This document shows, piece after piece, positions 25,701-38,800 of a stretch of DNA of 64,000 nt. The stretch lies in assembly GCA_018105865.1 (NCBI GenBank), contig CM030832.1, forward strand, positions 17,416,019 to 17,480,018. The letters run 5' to 3'. Under the pieces are notes generated by a model, which worked only from the letters and a program-made list of their open reading frames with translations, searched no databases and had not been told where the DNA came from. Both the position numbers and the translations under genes were made by a program. The DNA is from Metaphire vulgaris. Its lineage: Eukaryota > Annelida > Clitellata > Crassiclitellata > Megascolecidae. Positions within the stretch are counted from its first letter, which is position 1; each line of letters begins with the position of its first letter.

Positions 25701-28700
25701 TTAGGAGGCATTACTGCCTGTGAGAAGGCCAAGAGGGGTGCTAAGGGGCTTGAACCTGCTCCATCAGCCTACTGATCCAGCACATAACCTACTCTGCCAT
25801 GTACTGCCCCTGGCATCTTTGCTATCTGTGCCAACAAGCAAACGCTATTGCCAGAAAATTTGAATAAAACACAAAGTTCAAAACCAAAATCCTGGCTAAA
25901 CTTGTGATGCCCTCAGTTCTAATGTAAGAACAAAGTATAATTCTTTTGAATGCTATATCACATATTTCATAGAATTTAAAAACCAAGGAAATGCTAAACT
26001 TAAGTGAAACTCACGGAGCGTTTTGAAACTGCTGACGTTATTAATAGGCGGCCAATGTAAATGGTTCTCCTGAATTGTAGATGACAAGAGTTCTGACAGC
26101 ATATGCTTGATCTGACTCAAGTCCATTGATTTCCACAAAACTTTCAATATTTGAACCAGTAACATTGTTTACCAAATGCTTTAACCAAAGAGAATCATTT
26201 TTCTCTTCACCAATCTGTAAAGAGTAACAAAAGCTAAGGACAATTTGAAGATATCCCTTATAAAAATAACTTACCTAAGCATGCGTTTTCATCTTTAAAG
26301 AAACAAAGAAACATTCAGATATCAATTTTTTTCTAAAATAATCATCACAATTTTCACAAACGTTTAAGTCTCTATTGCTACAATTAATTTCTACTCTAGA
26401 ATACAGTGGATCAAACGAAATTCTAGTTTCAATTTGTATAAGCCAATATTCTATGCCCAGATGTCCTTGCTGATGCCAAGAAGTAAGATTGCGTTCTTCA
26501 GAGCTGACAATTTCTAGGCAGAGGAGCACACATCCAATCATCTTGGAGCCCAAGCCTTTTTACTCATCTTATTAAGAAATCAATGCAGATTCCTACAGGA
26601 GGCTGTGACCTTAGCATATTCGATGGTAAACTGACAAATGCTGTTGTCTGACGGTGAAATCCAGGAAATGTGAAGACTGTCTTCTGCAGCCGAAAGCAAA
26701 TGGACTCTATTTGGATTTTCGAATGTCTTTGTGACCAACCACGAAGTAGAAGTATAAACAGTCTTCTCACTATCATATGCAAGTACCTGATAATTAATAC
26801 AATAAAGCATTCATAGACATGACAGTGATGATATCCGTGTTTGGTCATTTCATGATAAGCAATGTAATGTAAAGACTAGCTAGAAGAGGAGCTCAGATCT
26901 CAAGTAAATAATGGCTGCTTTTGAATAAACATATAACTTGCTTGAATTTTCAAAAATCACTTAATTCATATTAGAAAATTCAATCGTGTCAATTATTTGA
27001 AGCGATTAAGATGCCATTAACCAAAATGATGCAGACAATTAATTAATTATTGGCACTGTTCAGAATCAGAGAAAGAGATAATTTACTTAGATCACGAACT
27101 GAGCATTTAACAATTGAGCGTGAAACATATAAAGAACATACACACACACAAACCATAAGCTACACAAAATAACTGGTCTGCTGCTACAAATTAAACAAGT
27201 TATTTAATTTTAGCTCCATTGGATAAGTATTTCAAAAACGGAGTTCCCAAAGAAAATCTGTCACTCAATGTGCAGTGATTGACCACAAACTATGGGATGG
27301 TTGAGTTGACCATTTCTTCACCAAATCAAAGTAAATTTTGAATTAACATTTTCTTTATCTGGGTCAATATCACACATTGTCTAATTACTTATAGATATCA
27401 ATTAACCTCTTAAAGTCATGTTACAAAGTTAACTACAGATATTTATAACCAGAAAGTCATTTCATTTTTTGCAATTAAAGACATCAATTGGTAAAAGTGA
27501 ATTAAGATCAAACAATGATTTAAGAGGAGAGCCTTCTATCATTTATCATTTAGATGTAATTAATTTCAAATGAACTAAATCTTCTCCAGAGCTGCAATTT
27601 TTTGGAAAACACTGACAATTCATATATTCATCATTAATACTGACTCAATCTTAGGGACAGACTATCTTAGTGTGAACACTCTGATATGTTGATAAATTGC
27701 ATATGCTATGCTTTACTCGAATCCCATAGCTCTGTGACTCGTTCAGTCCACAAATTGTTTTAGCAAAGCATTTGTCTCGTCTTGTTTCATTTGATAGCGA
27801 ATCACTGGAGTTTTCAGAAATCCATTCAACTGCATAGACAATGTCCATCTGGCTGTGGAGTGGATCATCTGGCACGCACCATTTCACTGCCAGAGCATTT
27901 GGAGTGAGAACAGTGACAGAGAAGTTGACTGGGGCCAAAGGAACTGAAATAGAAACAATTTAAAACACACAAAATTTAAAAGAGATTTGATTCAATACCC
28001 TTGCAATCATTTTATCATTCAAAGTGCTGTGTTTGACTAAGTTTTACAAATATTTTAAATCAGTATGTATGGGCAAGAATTCATAAATACTAAGTTGGAT
28101 GTGGCCTGTGGGTCATAATTTGGAAACCCCTGTACTAAGTGAATGTAGGATAAAAAAACATTAAAGCTGTTTGTCTAAAAACTTGTAGTGAAAATGATCT
28201 ATGAAGCTGATCATTTTAATAAATGCAAGAATAATTCCTGTTTGGAATTAATAGTTACCGAGATGCAAGCTTCATGAAAGTTTTATCAGAGCATGGTATA
28301 TGCATGCCTCTGAATAGTTGATGAGTGCTGGCAAGATTTTTGACATTCAGCATCAGAAATATTATTAAGCCCTTTTGCTGCCGGTGAATATATGGTAAAT
28401 TTTATCAGCCATGTGCCAAAGCATTAATTTTAATGGAAATGAGTTTATAGGAGCATGAGACAACAGAAAACAATCTAATATCTACAAGTTTAAACAATTA
28501 TATCTGTAATGCTCTTTTATTAGGCCTAATATTTATTAGGCCTAAGTGTATTAGTTTTTATTAAGATCTAATTTGAACTGCCAAATGTATCTATAAGCCA
28601 GAGGCATAGCGAGGGTATACGGCGCCCGGGGGCAAGGTGTACTTTTGGTGCCAACTACTGACGAGCAAAAAAAAGGTCATCACATGCGTTCATTCGGTGC

Positions 28701-31700
28701 CCCTCAACTCTCTACGACGCCCCTCTCCTATGGTCCTCTCCTATGGTCTTATTTATTATTTAATTTATCCAAAAAAAAAAGGTGTCCTCCCTTATACGCA
28801 ATTGCTTCTTCTTATTTATTATTTAATTTATCCTAAAAAACCCACGTTCATTGTCTAACACCATCATCTTTACTCAATCATTTTGTGCGCCCCAGGGCAT
28901 ATGTCCTCCCTTATACGCCCTTATATGCCTCTCGCTACGCCTCTGCTATAAGCCTATTTTTACTAAACTATTTTTAGTATAATATATTATGGCATATATG
29001 ATGAGCAGTGAGGGAGAGGGAGAAGGAGAGAGAGATTAGCTAGATTGTTAAAAGGGAAAAATTATCAAGTGAAGATTAGAAATTGGCTCAACATTAAACA
29101 GTCCACAGTGTTAGGTAGTTTAAAGCAGGGTTTCCCAAACTGTTTGGCACCACGACCCACTGAGCGTTCATGAATAAGCTGGTGCACTGCGCCAAGCTTT
29201 CGGGCAGCATTATAGAAATTTCATAATTACTTACTTACTTACTTACTTCAGAGGTTTTTTAATGTGCGGCGACACTGCAAACGTTTTGTCAACTAAAATT
29301 GGATAAAACACTAATCATTTTATGGCTAATCTAAGCTTTGAATGGATTGCAGGGGTATAAGTTTCTTAAAACAAAACCTACAGTGTACTTGCAACTTTGC
29401 AAGGCTAGTGACATTATGATGTAGGTTAGAAAATTGATACTTTTGAATCTAATTTAACACTCCCCTGAGACCCACTGGACTGAGCCCTGCGACCCACTTT
29501 TGGGTCGCAACCCACAGTTTGGGAAACACTGGTTTAAAGGACATAACCATGAAAGAATATAAAAATATTTCTAAAAGTCTTCCTACCTGCTTTAGTTCTG
29601 AAGTGAAATAGTGAACTCAAAGAATAGCTTTTCCATAGGCTGACAAAATAGTTGCTAGCACCAACACTTATTGAGTATGTTGTGAATGGTTTCAGGTCAT
29701 TCAGAATGCATTCAGTTTCATATATTGGCTGAAAATAAATATACAAGCAAAGTAGCCACAGCAGAAATGCTTTGGTTAAAATAATCATCCAAGTACCAAC
29801 AAAGAAAATAATGGACTAGCAGACTAATGAAAATTGGAAATTGAAATAGAGGGATGTATGAGTGATAGTGACTTTCAACACAGGAGAAATCCAACTACTA
29901 ATCCACATAAAATGTAGTTGTTGTTATTATCATTAATATTGTTTAGCACAGGGTTGTCCAACTCACGGCCCGCTGGCCACAATCCGGCCTGCGGACGACT
30001 TCCATCTGGCCTGCCGAGGCCTTCAAAAATTTAAAAAATCAATGATATTCTTTTCATTGCTTCAGAATTCTTTAGTGTACAAATTAATAATCTTATACAA
30101 AATAATTGGCGCTAGGGCATGTGGCGCTATAATATTTATGAACTCTCGTGTGTGTTAATGTCTCAGCTCTATGGTCAGTATTAGGGGTACGTGGACTATT
30201 GACCACAGGACGATTGACCATAGGACAATTGACCATAGGACGATTGACCACTGGACGATTGACCACAGCAGACTTTTGACCACTGGACGTTTGACCACAG
30301 CGGACTTTTGACCACTGGACGATTGACCACAGCGGACTTTTGACCACTGGACGATTGACCACAGCGGACTTTTGAGGTGGACGTTTGACAAAAGAGCATA
30401 GACAATAGCGGGCTTTTTGCAGGAATTAATGATAATAATAATGTGATTTTAAGTGGTTTTGTACAGTGTATTATCATCTGCAAACTTTTCATATAAGGAA
30501 ATTCAGTTTGCAGATGATAAGCTGTACAAAACCATTCATAATCACATTATTATTATTATTACTAATTCATGGAAAGAAGCCCGCTATTATATATGCTCCT
30601 TTTGTCAAACGTCACCTGTGGTCAATCGTCCAGTGATCAATCGTCCTATGGTCAATCGTCCTGTGGTCAGTAGTCCTAGAACCGTATTAGGATGGGACTG
30701 ATAGGTCATGTGATAGCCTGATAGGTCAACTGAATTTCGAATGTATGTGCATAATGTGCCCTAAAGGGACTGTTAAGCACGTTTCCTTGTGATTTTTTAA
30801 TAAATTGTACATAACTTGTATAAATATGGATTCAATATGGCAGACTTAAATCAAAAACTTCAAGGGAGGAAGCAGTTTATTCACAGAATGTTTGAAAATG
30901 TTACTGGATTTATACAGTAGCTGAATCTTTTGAAGGACCAAATTAACACCAAGAAAACGTCTCAATTCAAACTCTATCAACACGGCTTTAGAAACAGATG
31001 TAACCTTGTTGGAAAACCTAATTGCGGAATTTGAAGGAAGGTTTCCTTATTTCAGGAAACATTCTGCTGTATTAAAACTTATAGGAAATCCACATGAAGG
31101 TGATCGATTAAACTTTAAGAATTTGAACTGTAAAATTGTTATTCTTGTGATGCAATGTAATACATTACGATTTCTTCTATAGTGGCCCCCGAACCTGGTT
31201 CAAACTTGGAATTTGGCCCTCCACTTGAAAAGGTTGGACAACCCTGGTTTAGCAAGTGTTCCATGTACTGTTGTGTGTGTATGTGTGTGTGTGAATCATT
31301 TGTAAATTTCACAACTTATCAGCAGCAAAATAATATAAACATTAAGTGTTGTTGTTCCCAAACCAATTGTGAAGAGTTTCACATAAAATCAGATTTAATC
31401 GAGGAGCAAACAATGCATAACACTGTACTAATATGAAAATATCTTGATCCATTTGTAACATGGTGGCATGGTGATCTAATCATTGTTCTGTGAGCTTGGC
31501 TGTCATGTCAAGAGGTCTGAATCCAGACCTCAGCCAAAGCAGAAATGCTTTGGCTTCCCAGGTGCTCACCAAGTCAACTTGACTGTGAATAAGTACAAGG
31601 AGTGCTTGTTCAGTGGAAGGAAAGGCAATGATGGAAAGGCCTGTAACTGCCCTCATCAAGCAGATGCCATGAAAAATGAAGGTGATAGCCTTTCAGTTTT

Positions 31701-34700
31701 CCTGCAGACTTTGAACCTATGGAGTGACTTTTACCTCTGTAATCTATCTGAGGATTGTTTAGGAGATATTCAACATTACAGTTACCATCAATAGCATTTT
31801 TAAACTGTCATAGTGCATTAAAAATAAAATTAACTGAACTGAAATATTTACTTTGTCAAAAACAAACCTCAATTATTTTCACTGTTCTGCTGGTCATCTC
31901 TGAATATCTCAGGACATAGTAAACGAGAGGGAGTGAGAGAGATCCACAGTGCTGCCTCCAAGAAAAATGCACTGCGAATCGGAGAAAAAGGCTGGTGGAC
32001 GTGGCACTGACAAGTTCAATGGAGTGATGACGATTATTACTCGAAAGCATCAAACACTCTCTGTCTTCAATAGTAAAAAATGTTTAATGCAATAAGTATA
32101 ATGACACTGTGAATAACAACTCAATTGAGAACACAAAACAATCACAAAGCTCAAAGCTACAGTAATAAAAGTCAATTTCAGAGATTTAGGAACAGTCTCA
32201 ATAAAGCTGTTAAAGGGTCAAAAATTCACTAGACGGTCCCATAAATGACCAAAAGCAACTATTGTTCATGGATCTTGAAAGATTTGGTCTCCTATGTTTG
32301 CCATTTGATAATGGCATATTCAAACATAACTGCAATATGTTCGTGAAATTAGTTTATTCTGTTTATTATTATCTGTATTTAAGTTCTTAGTTTACTTATT
32401 TCCATCAAGAAAATACACTACATCACAATAACTTATGTAATGGTGCTTGCAGGAATTTTCACCAGATAACCATTAGAAACTTACAAATCACAGCTTACAT
32501 CACAGTGACTAGGTTACTTAGAATCAGGTAACCATTACTGAAATTGTGGTCCAGTTACAGCTTCAAGTTTCACATCAGTGCAATGGCTGTTCAAACCTCA
32601 GTGCCTCAATTAGGCAATACCATACACAATTTATATATTGCCCTTTAAGATTTATAAAATACTCTGAGGCAGTGTAACATATTAAGTTTACCGGTAATCT
32701 AGGATTTCCAGTTTAGAGTTTGTACAGTTCAGTTAGCATCTAGCAGTTAATTTTGTACCCAAACCTCAAAAAACAAAATTTTTTTATTTATTATTTTATG
32801 ATTCCAATGAGATGGCATGGATGATCACAATTATAAGGTCATCCAATATACACCAATGAAATTGTACTATTCCATTTCAACCAGAGGCGGATTTACCACG
32901 GTACCAGGTGGTGCATCGGTACCGGGCCTCCCTTCAAAATACAAGTTTAGGGGCCTCCCTTTTCTAATAATAATTATTTTTTAAGACTTTTAATTATTAG
33001 TTTCTATAAAGTAATTTATTTTCGGAGATATACATGAATCTAATTCAAGGAACATTATCCGGAGGACGATCACGCAGAAGACCAAGAACAGCCTGGTTAG
33101 ATAACATAACAACATGGACTGGACTCTCATTTCAAATCATGATTCGGAAAACAGAAGAACGACAGACATGGAGATATGTGATACATAGTGTAGCCCAACC
33201 TCGCATCGAGGATGGCTAAAGAACAGAACAGAACATGATTGTTGTATCGTTAGACGTTAGTATTGTTTGGACACGGATTAGTAATAATTTAGTATTGCAA
33301 TGCAATTTAATGCATGCTCCATGAGTCTATGTTAAGAAAGCTTATATCTCATATACCCCGGTTTAGCTGACCTCAAGTAATGGTATGGCTCATAATGGCT
33401 GAACTCTGACCAGCGGTTGCACCGGGCCGCCAGCGGTCGTAAACGCCCAGCCTCTTGCATCGTTATGCAGATTAGGGGTACTGCATGACTCAACCTGAGT
33501 GCCTGTACAGTGTGCCTCGATGGTCAATTCTTACCACGGTACCACAGGTCAAGAAGCGCGGGAAATGGGAGGAGTATGTGTATTTGTATGCCTCCGTGCC
33601 TTTGGAATGGCCACCTTGAACCAGACCTCGTAGAGGAGTGGACCCAGTGGACAGCATTTCTGAAAGAATTGCCCAACTCTGAGAAAGATACTGCAGATCC
33701 CGCAATCGAATCACCCTCTCGTCCATCTGCTTTGTCGTTGCTGCAAATCATGAGCAAATACAAAATGCAGTCGGCTTTTTCTAGATGTAAACATTGCCCT
33801 CAGAATCTATGTCACTTTGCCAGTTTCCAATTGTACTGGTGAGCGGTCATTTAGTCACCTGAAAAGAATTAAGCACTACCATGCTACAAGAGCACCTGTC
33901 ATCCTTAGCCATACTGAACATTGAAAATGAACTTGTGAAGACAATCGACTTTGCACAGCTAGTGGAGGCCTTTGCTACAACAAAAAGTCGTCGGCGACAT
34001 GTTGAGACAATTTAGACTAATTACCACCTACGGTGAGTTACCAGTACACTACTAATATCATAAACAGACGACAGGTCGACCGTGCCCCAGTTCTTGTACA
34101 CTGATTGCACGACTGCAAATTCAATGCAAGTTTATTTGAGTTGAAGTTAATGGCATTTAATTGTTTAATTTTTCAATGACGTTTGTTTTATTTTTACTTC
34201 TTTTAAGTGACCACGATGGCGCCGGGGGGCCTCCATGGAAATATTTGCACCGGGCCTCCAAAATGTAAATCCGCCTCTGATTTCAATCCATCATACATCT
34301 GTTATAAAGCATTGCTTCAACTGGTACTAAAAAAATTCATCTGTTAAAGATCTCTTTACTAATGCTTGCCTGGTAGTGATACAGCATTATAGCCTAAAAT
34401 AAATGAAACCGAAGATGAAACTCCAAATTCTTTGTTGAAACCACTTCCTGTGTACTTGTTAATGCTGTACAAAACATCTCCAGAATCTCTCCAGATCCAA
34501 TATAAGTGATTATGATCAACTGTTAACGAAAACTGCGGATAATCCTCTGAAAAAAATCAGAAAATGACAATAAGAAAAAAAATTTATTACAAATTATCTA
34601 AACAATAGGAACTTTTCTAACATTCTTAATTCTGAATCACAGGTTTTTAGCTAAGTTTAATGGTGTTTTTTTTACAATTTACATAAATAAAATAAATAAA

Positions 34701-35834
34701 TACATAATTCATATATAAAAGCATCAAAGAAACTGATGGTTTAGTCCATTAACTTTATCCCAGAGCAAAAATGTACACTGAGAAATTCACATCTTAAGAA
34801 AAAAACATGGTAAGTAATTACAAATCAGCAATTTTACTGACTAACACACTTTAAATTTGTATTTTTAAAAGACATTGAATTCAGACCTGTTGGATTACCT
34901 AGTTTATAAAGAGGTCACATGGCTAGAGGTCACATGGCTACTTGGTCACATGACTGATCTTTCAATCATCATTCAACAATACAATAATTAATCTTAAATA
35001 AAAAGAAACCTCAGATCAAAACAAATCAGATGCACCTGAAATGCTTTTCTGCAATATGGACACATCATAAATGATATGGCAGTGGCAGCCATCTTTGTCT
35101 GAACCCCAAATACACCAAGTTCTCACATCCACTACATACAGACTTATTATATTGTTGATTTCATTTCTGCTGTTGTCTAGAGCAAAGGTAGGATGCAAAT
35201 CCATCTGCAAACAGTCACAGTTTTCATTCCCATTTGATATCTGGTCATTTCTTAGTCCCAAAACCCTTTCAATTTTTTGTCCATCACTGAAATGACATCT
35301 GGCTAAGCTGATGGAGTCATTTGGGCGACTCCAGCTAAAGTATAAAGTGCTAAAAGAAATAACAATATTCAAGTTGAACATTAACAAAGTAGCTGCAATT
35401 TTCAACATTACACAAAATACTGTACTAGGCAGCATTCATCTCTGAAATGCTATGGAAGACCAATGCTTCAGCAAGTTTTCTCTCTAGCAAAAATTTCAAA
35501 AGAAAAACTCCATCAACAAAACTAAACCTGATTTACGGAAATGTATGGTGGATCAAAACAATCATAAAAATATCCCAGATTTCATGTTGCTTAAATCAAT
35601 ATGGCAATATTTTTGTTCAACAAGTGCTTTTAAAGCCTATAACATAATATATACAATCAGGGCGTGATTTGTAGGGGGGAGAGGGGATTCCCCCACTGCC
35701 CAACTGCATCCCCCCTACTGCTACATCCCCCCACCACTACTTCCCCCCACTGCTACACTTCCCCAACAACTACATCCCCCCAAGCTCGACATATTCCCCC
35801 ACTGATCCAGGTCACAAATCGCACTCTGTATACA

Positions 35835-35880
<46 letters not shown>

Positions 35881-38800
35881 CGCTTCAACGCAATCGCCTT
35901 CCGAAGATCTTTTCCACACCTCGAACCAGATGAGAGTAAGCCATACAAATTCTATATCTCTCCAAACAATTTTTTCATAAGTCCCTCGGAAACAAAGTAC
36001 TGAGGGCATAAAAATTTTTTTTTAAATGTAATATATATATATATATATATATAATAAATGCCTATATGAGTCAGTAATTATTTCACTTCTCATGCAGCTC
36101 ACGTAATGAAATCACCATAACTTGAAAGACTAGAAAGAACTTCCATATTTTCAGTAGGCTATGAACCAGACATGGGTCAATTACAATTATAATTGTAATT
36201 CAATTGTAATTAATTACATTTTGCCAATGTAATTGTAATTGTAATTGATCTGTGGAAAGTTCAATTACATGTAATTGTAATTGTAATTGTCATGTGTGTA
36301 ATTGTAATTGTAATTGAGCTATTGTAATTGATTTACCCAATTACAGGAATGTGAGTTTTATAAGTTCTAATTCGTATTAACATGTATGAGCCGAAGTCTA
36401 TGAATGTATGGCAGTGAATACATTGGATGGTTAGTGAATTGTCAAAGCACAACGGTTATTGGTAAATGGACTCACTGCTCTGGTCAGTTGCCATGCAAAC
36501 ATTTACTTACAGGCATTTACTTTTTACTGCCTTTCAAATTGGAAGAGAACCAGCTTATCATTTGTCTACTTCCTGTGTTCTGCGGCTGCACTTTTTTGTG
36601 AATGAAAGTTTAATGCCAGTAAAGATGAGCGTAGATCAAGCAGGAGTAATATGGAATAATTTAGAAAAGTCTGATGACTTTAATAATGCTGTTTCCAATG
36701 CAAATGTTAAAGTGAAGTGCCGGTTTTGTGGTGAATTAGTGTCATGCTCGAAAAAGGCTACTTCAAAATTGTTGACTCATTTGCAGATTTGTGAAACTTT
36801 GTGTTACGGTTTTTTAAATAGGCCGTAGCATATGATTTTGTTGAACTAATTTATGTTAATTATTTAAGACACTTAAGTTTTTTAAAGAAGCAGAAAGAGG
36901 AATGAAAAGTAATTGTAATTGTAATTGACACGTTTGTAATTGTAATTGGTCCCAATGTAATTGGCTGTAATTGTAATTGTAATTGATTGACAAAAATCCG
37001 TATAATTGTAATGTAATTGTAATTGCTTAAAACGTAATTGACCCATGTCTGCTATGAACGTAACTTATGAGTTATGACCTATTTGAAATGTTCCACTGGT
37101 TCCCAACAGAACATCAGCAGCCAACCTCAACCATTCTTTGCTTAGGTGTGGATAAATGAGTAGCAGCGAGAAGCTGCAAAGGTAAATGCAGTTCTAGAGA
37201 AGAAGCAACTGGCAAGCCACTATAGCCTGACAGCACAAGACTCCTGTGTCACTGCTAGTTATTGCAACCATAGACAAGTGCACCTCTATCTTTTCTTTTT
37301 ATGAGTGTAACAGAACAACTATCATATCTTTATTCAAGTAAATATGGTCTACAGTCAGAGTAAATGAAGCTTTGAATGCAATGTATTAATCAAACAATGG
37401 CATGTTAATACCATTGACTTCAAACCTCTGAAATGGATCCAATTGAAAAAAATGAATGGTTCCATTAACAATCTCATCTAACATGATCACAAGAGTTGGC
37501 TTCCCCAGTGGGTGACTTATGTCATATTTACTAATATGGCTGCAAAGACCTGACCGTTCCAACATGAACAGTGAGCGACCAATCCAGTCAACAGACATGC
37601 TCAAAACATAGTTTTTCAGACGAGTCAGTGTTCTCTAAACAGTAATGAATCAATCGGTCATCACTATGCATATGATAAATAAACATCGATACAAAGTTCA
37701 ATTGTTCCAATTCAATAAAACTGACCAGAAGAGCTTCATCTCTACACTCTCTCACTCGTTTTCGTAAAATTATTTATTTCCTCAAAATATTCATTAATAA
37801 AAGTAGCTTAGATAAATTTTAACAAGAATAAATTCTGTAGTTAGCTTTACAGTAAATCAAAACAAGAGAAATTATATAGCATCACATTAATATTCATCAA
37901 TGACAGAACGAGACAATAAACAGTTCCAAGACATACACTAGCACCATCAGCAGTATCCATGACAACCTCGTTGGTAAGATTGTTAACCCAGAAAATGGAA
38001 TCATCATAAGTAATAATGCAAATGGCTGCAACTGTACGATTCAGTATTGTCACTCTATATTCAGTGTCCGGATGGTAGAATATCACATCATTCGATTCAA
38101 TAATCATCAGCAATGGTGGACGACTCTGAACTGAACATCAGAATATTGTAAAAGAATTATTGTAACATTTAAACCAAATTCATTTCAATTGCAGTTTATA
38201 TTCCACAGACACTTTAAGTCAGAGGTGTCAAGACTGCTGGGGTGGAGGGCTAAATGACCCATATCCTTGTGGGCCAAATGCAAAAATGCTTGACAATATT
38301 ATTCTAAAATCTAAACTTTCTAAAAATCAAAAATAAAATTATGAAAACATGAAAGGCTATTCAAATTTTACATTGACTACAACCTATTGTTGTAACTATG
38401 ACAAACCAGATTCTAGTCTAGTCTAATAGAAACAGTTACTTTTAAAAATCCTTTAATGGTGAAGATCAAATTGAAAACAAATAAAGTTACCGTATTATCT
38501 CGGGTATAATACGCAACTGTGTATAATACGCATCCTTAGTTTCTAGAGTCATCATAATGTAAAAATGTTAATACCTATGCATAAAACACACCAAACTTTT
38601 TACCTGGGAATCTCTATTCAGTAACCTGCTTAGAATTGGAAGTGTAGACAAAGTTTCCCCCACCGGCAGTTGTCCTACATCAATTGTTTAACTATCATTG
38701 TCAAAAGCTCTATTGTATTACCTAGACAGTCACAGTTTTCTTTAAAATTCTGTTTGGAAATTGAAGTATATAGGCCTACAAAGTTTCCCTCCACTGCTGA

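Larger units (their letters stand above)
27944..29586 (-). other. ROS1-like intron 9
   Basis: Contains hAT MITEs at 28599 and 29126; otherwise no feature. Confidence 0.6.
29729..31867 (-). other. ROS1-like intron 8
   Basis: Dominated by the hAT element at 29949-31246 with a nested foldback repeat; a SINE-like piece follows at about 31458. Confidence 0.6.
32882..34279 (+). mobile_element. hAT element with transposase remnant
   Basis: Ends CAGAGGCGGATTTACC and GTAAATCCGCCTCTG with flanks ATTTCAAC / ATTTCAAT (7 of 8). It contains a LINE fragment at 33000-33235 and a decayed transposase at about 33560-34015. The ends match the MITE at 10204-10470, so this is the larger relative of that MITE family. 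Confidence 0.9.
32065..34369 (-). other. ROS1-like intron 7 (GC-AG type)
   Basis: Holds the hAT element 32882-34279. The 5' splice site is CAG/gcaagc, a GC donor. Confidence 0.6.
35350..37425 (-). other. ROS1-like intron 5
   Basis: Contains the MITE at 35658, TA tracts near 35836-35880 and 36031-36052, and the hAT element 36167-37051. Confidence 0.6.

Noticed and set aside
26275..26553. A constitutive FnIII exon or a small secreted protein (MIGCVLLCLEIVSS start)
   Set aside because: Its frame ends in a stop and its phase fits neither neighbour, whereas exon 11 joins exon 12 directly. Kept only as a possible cassette exon.
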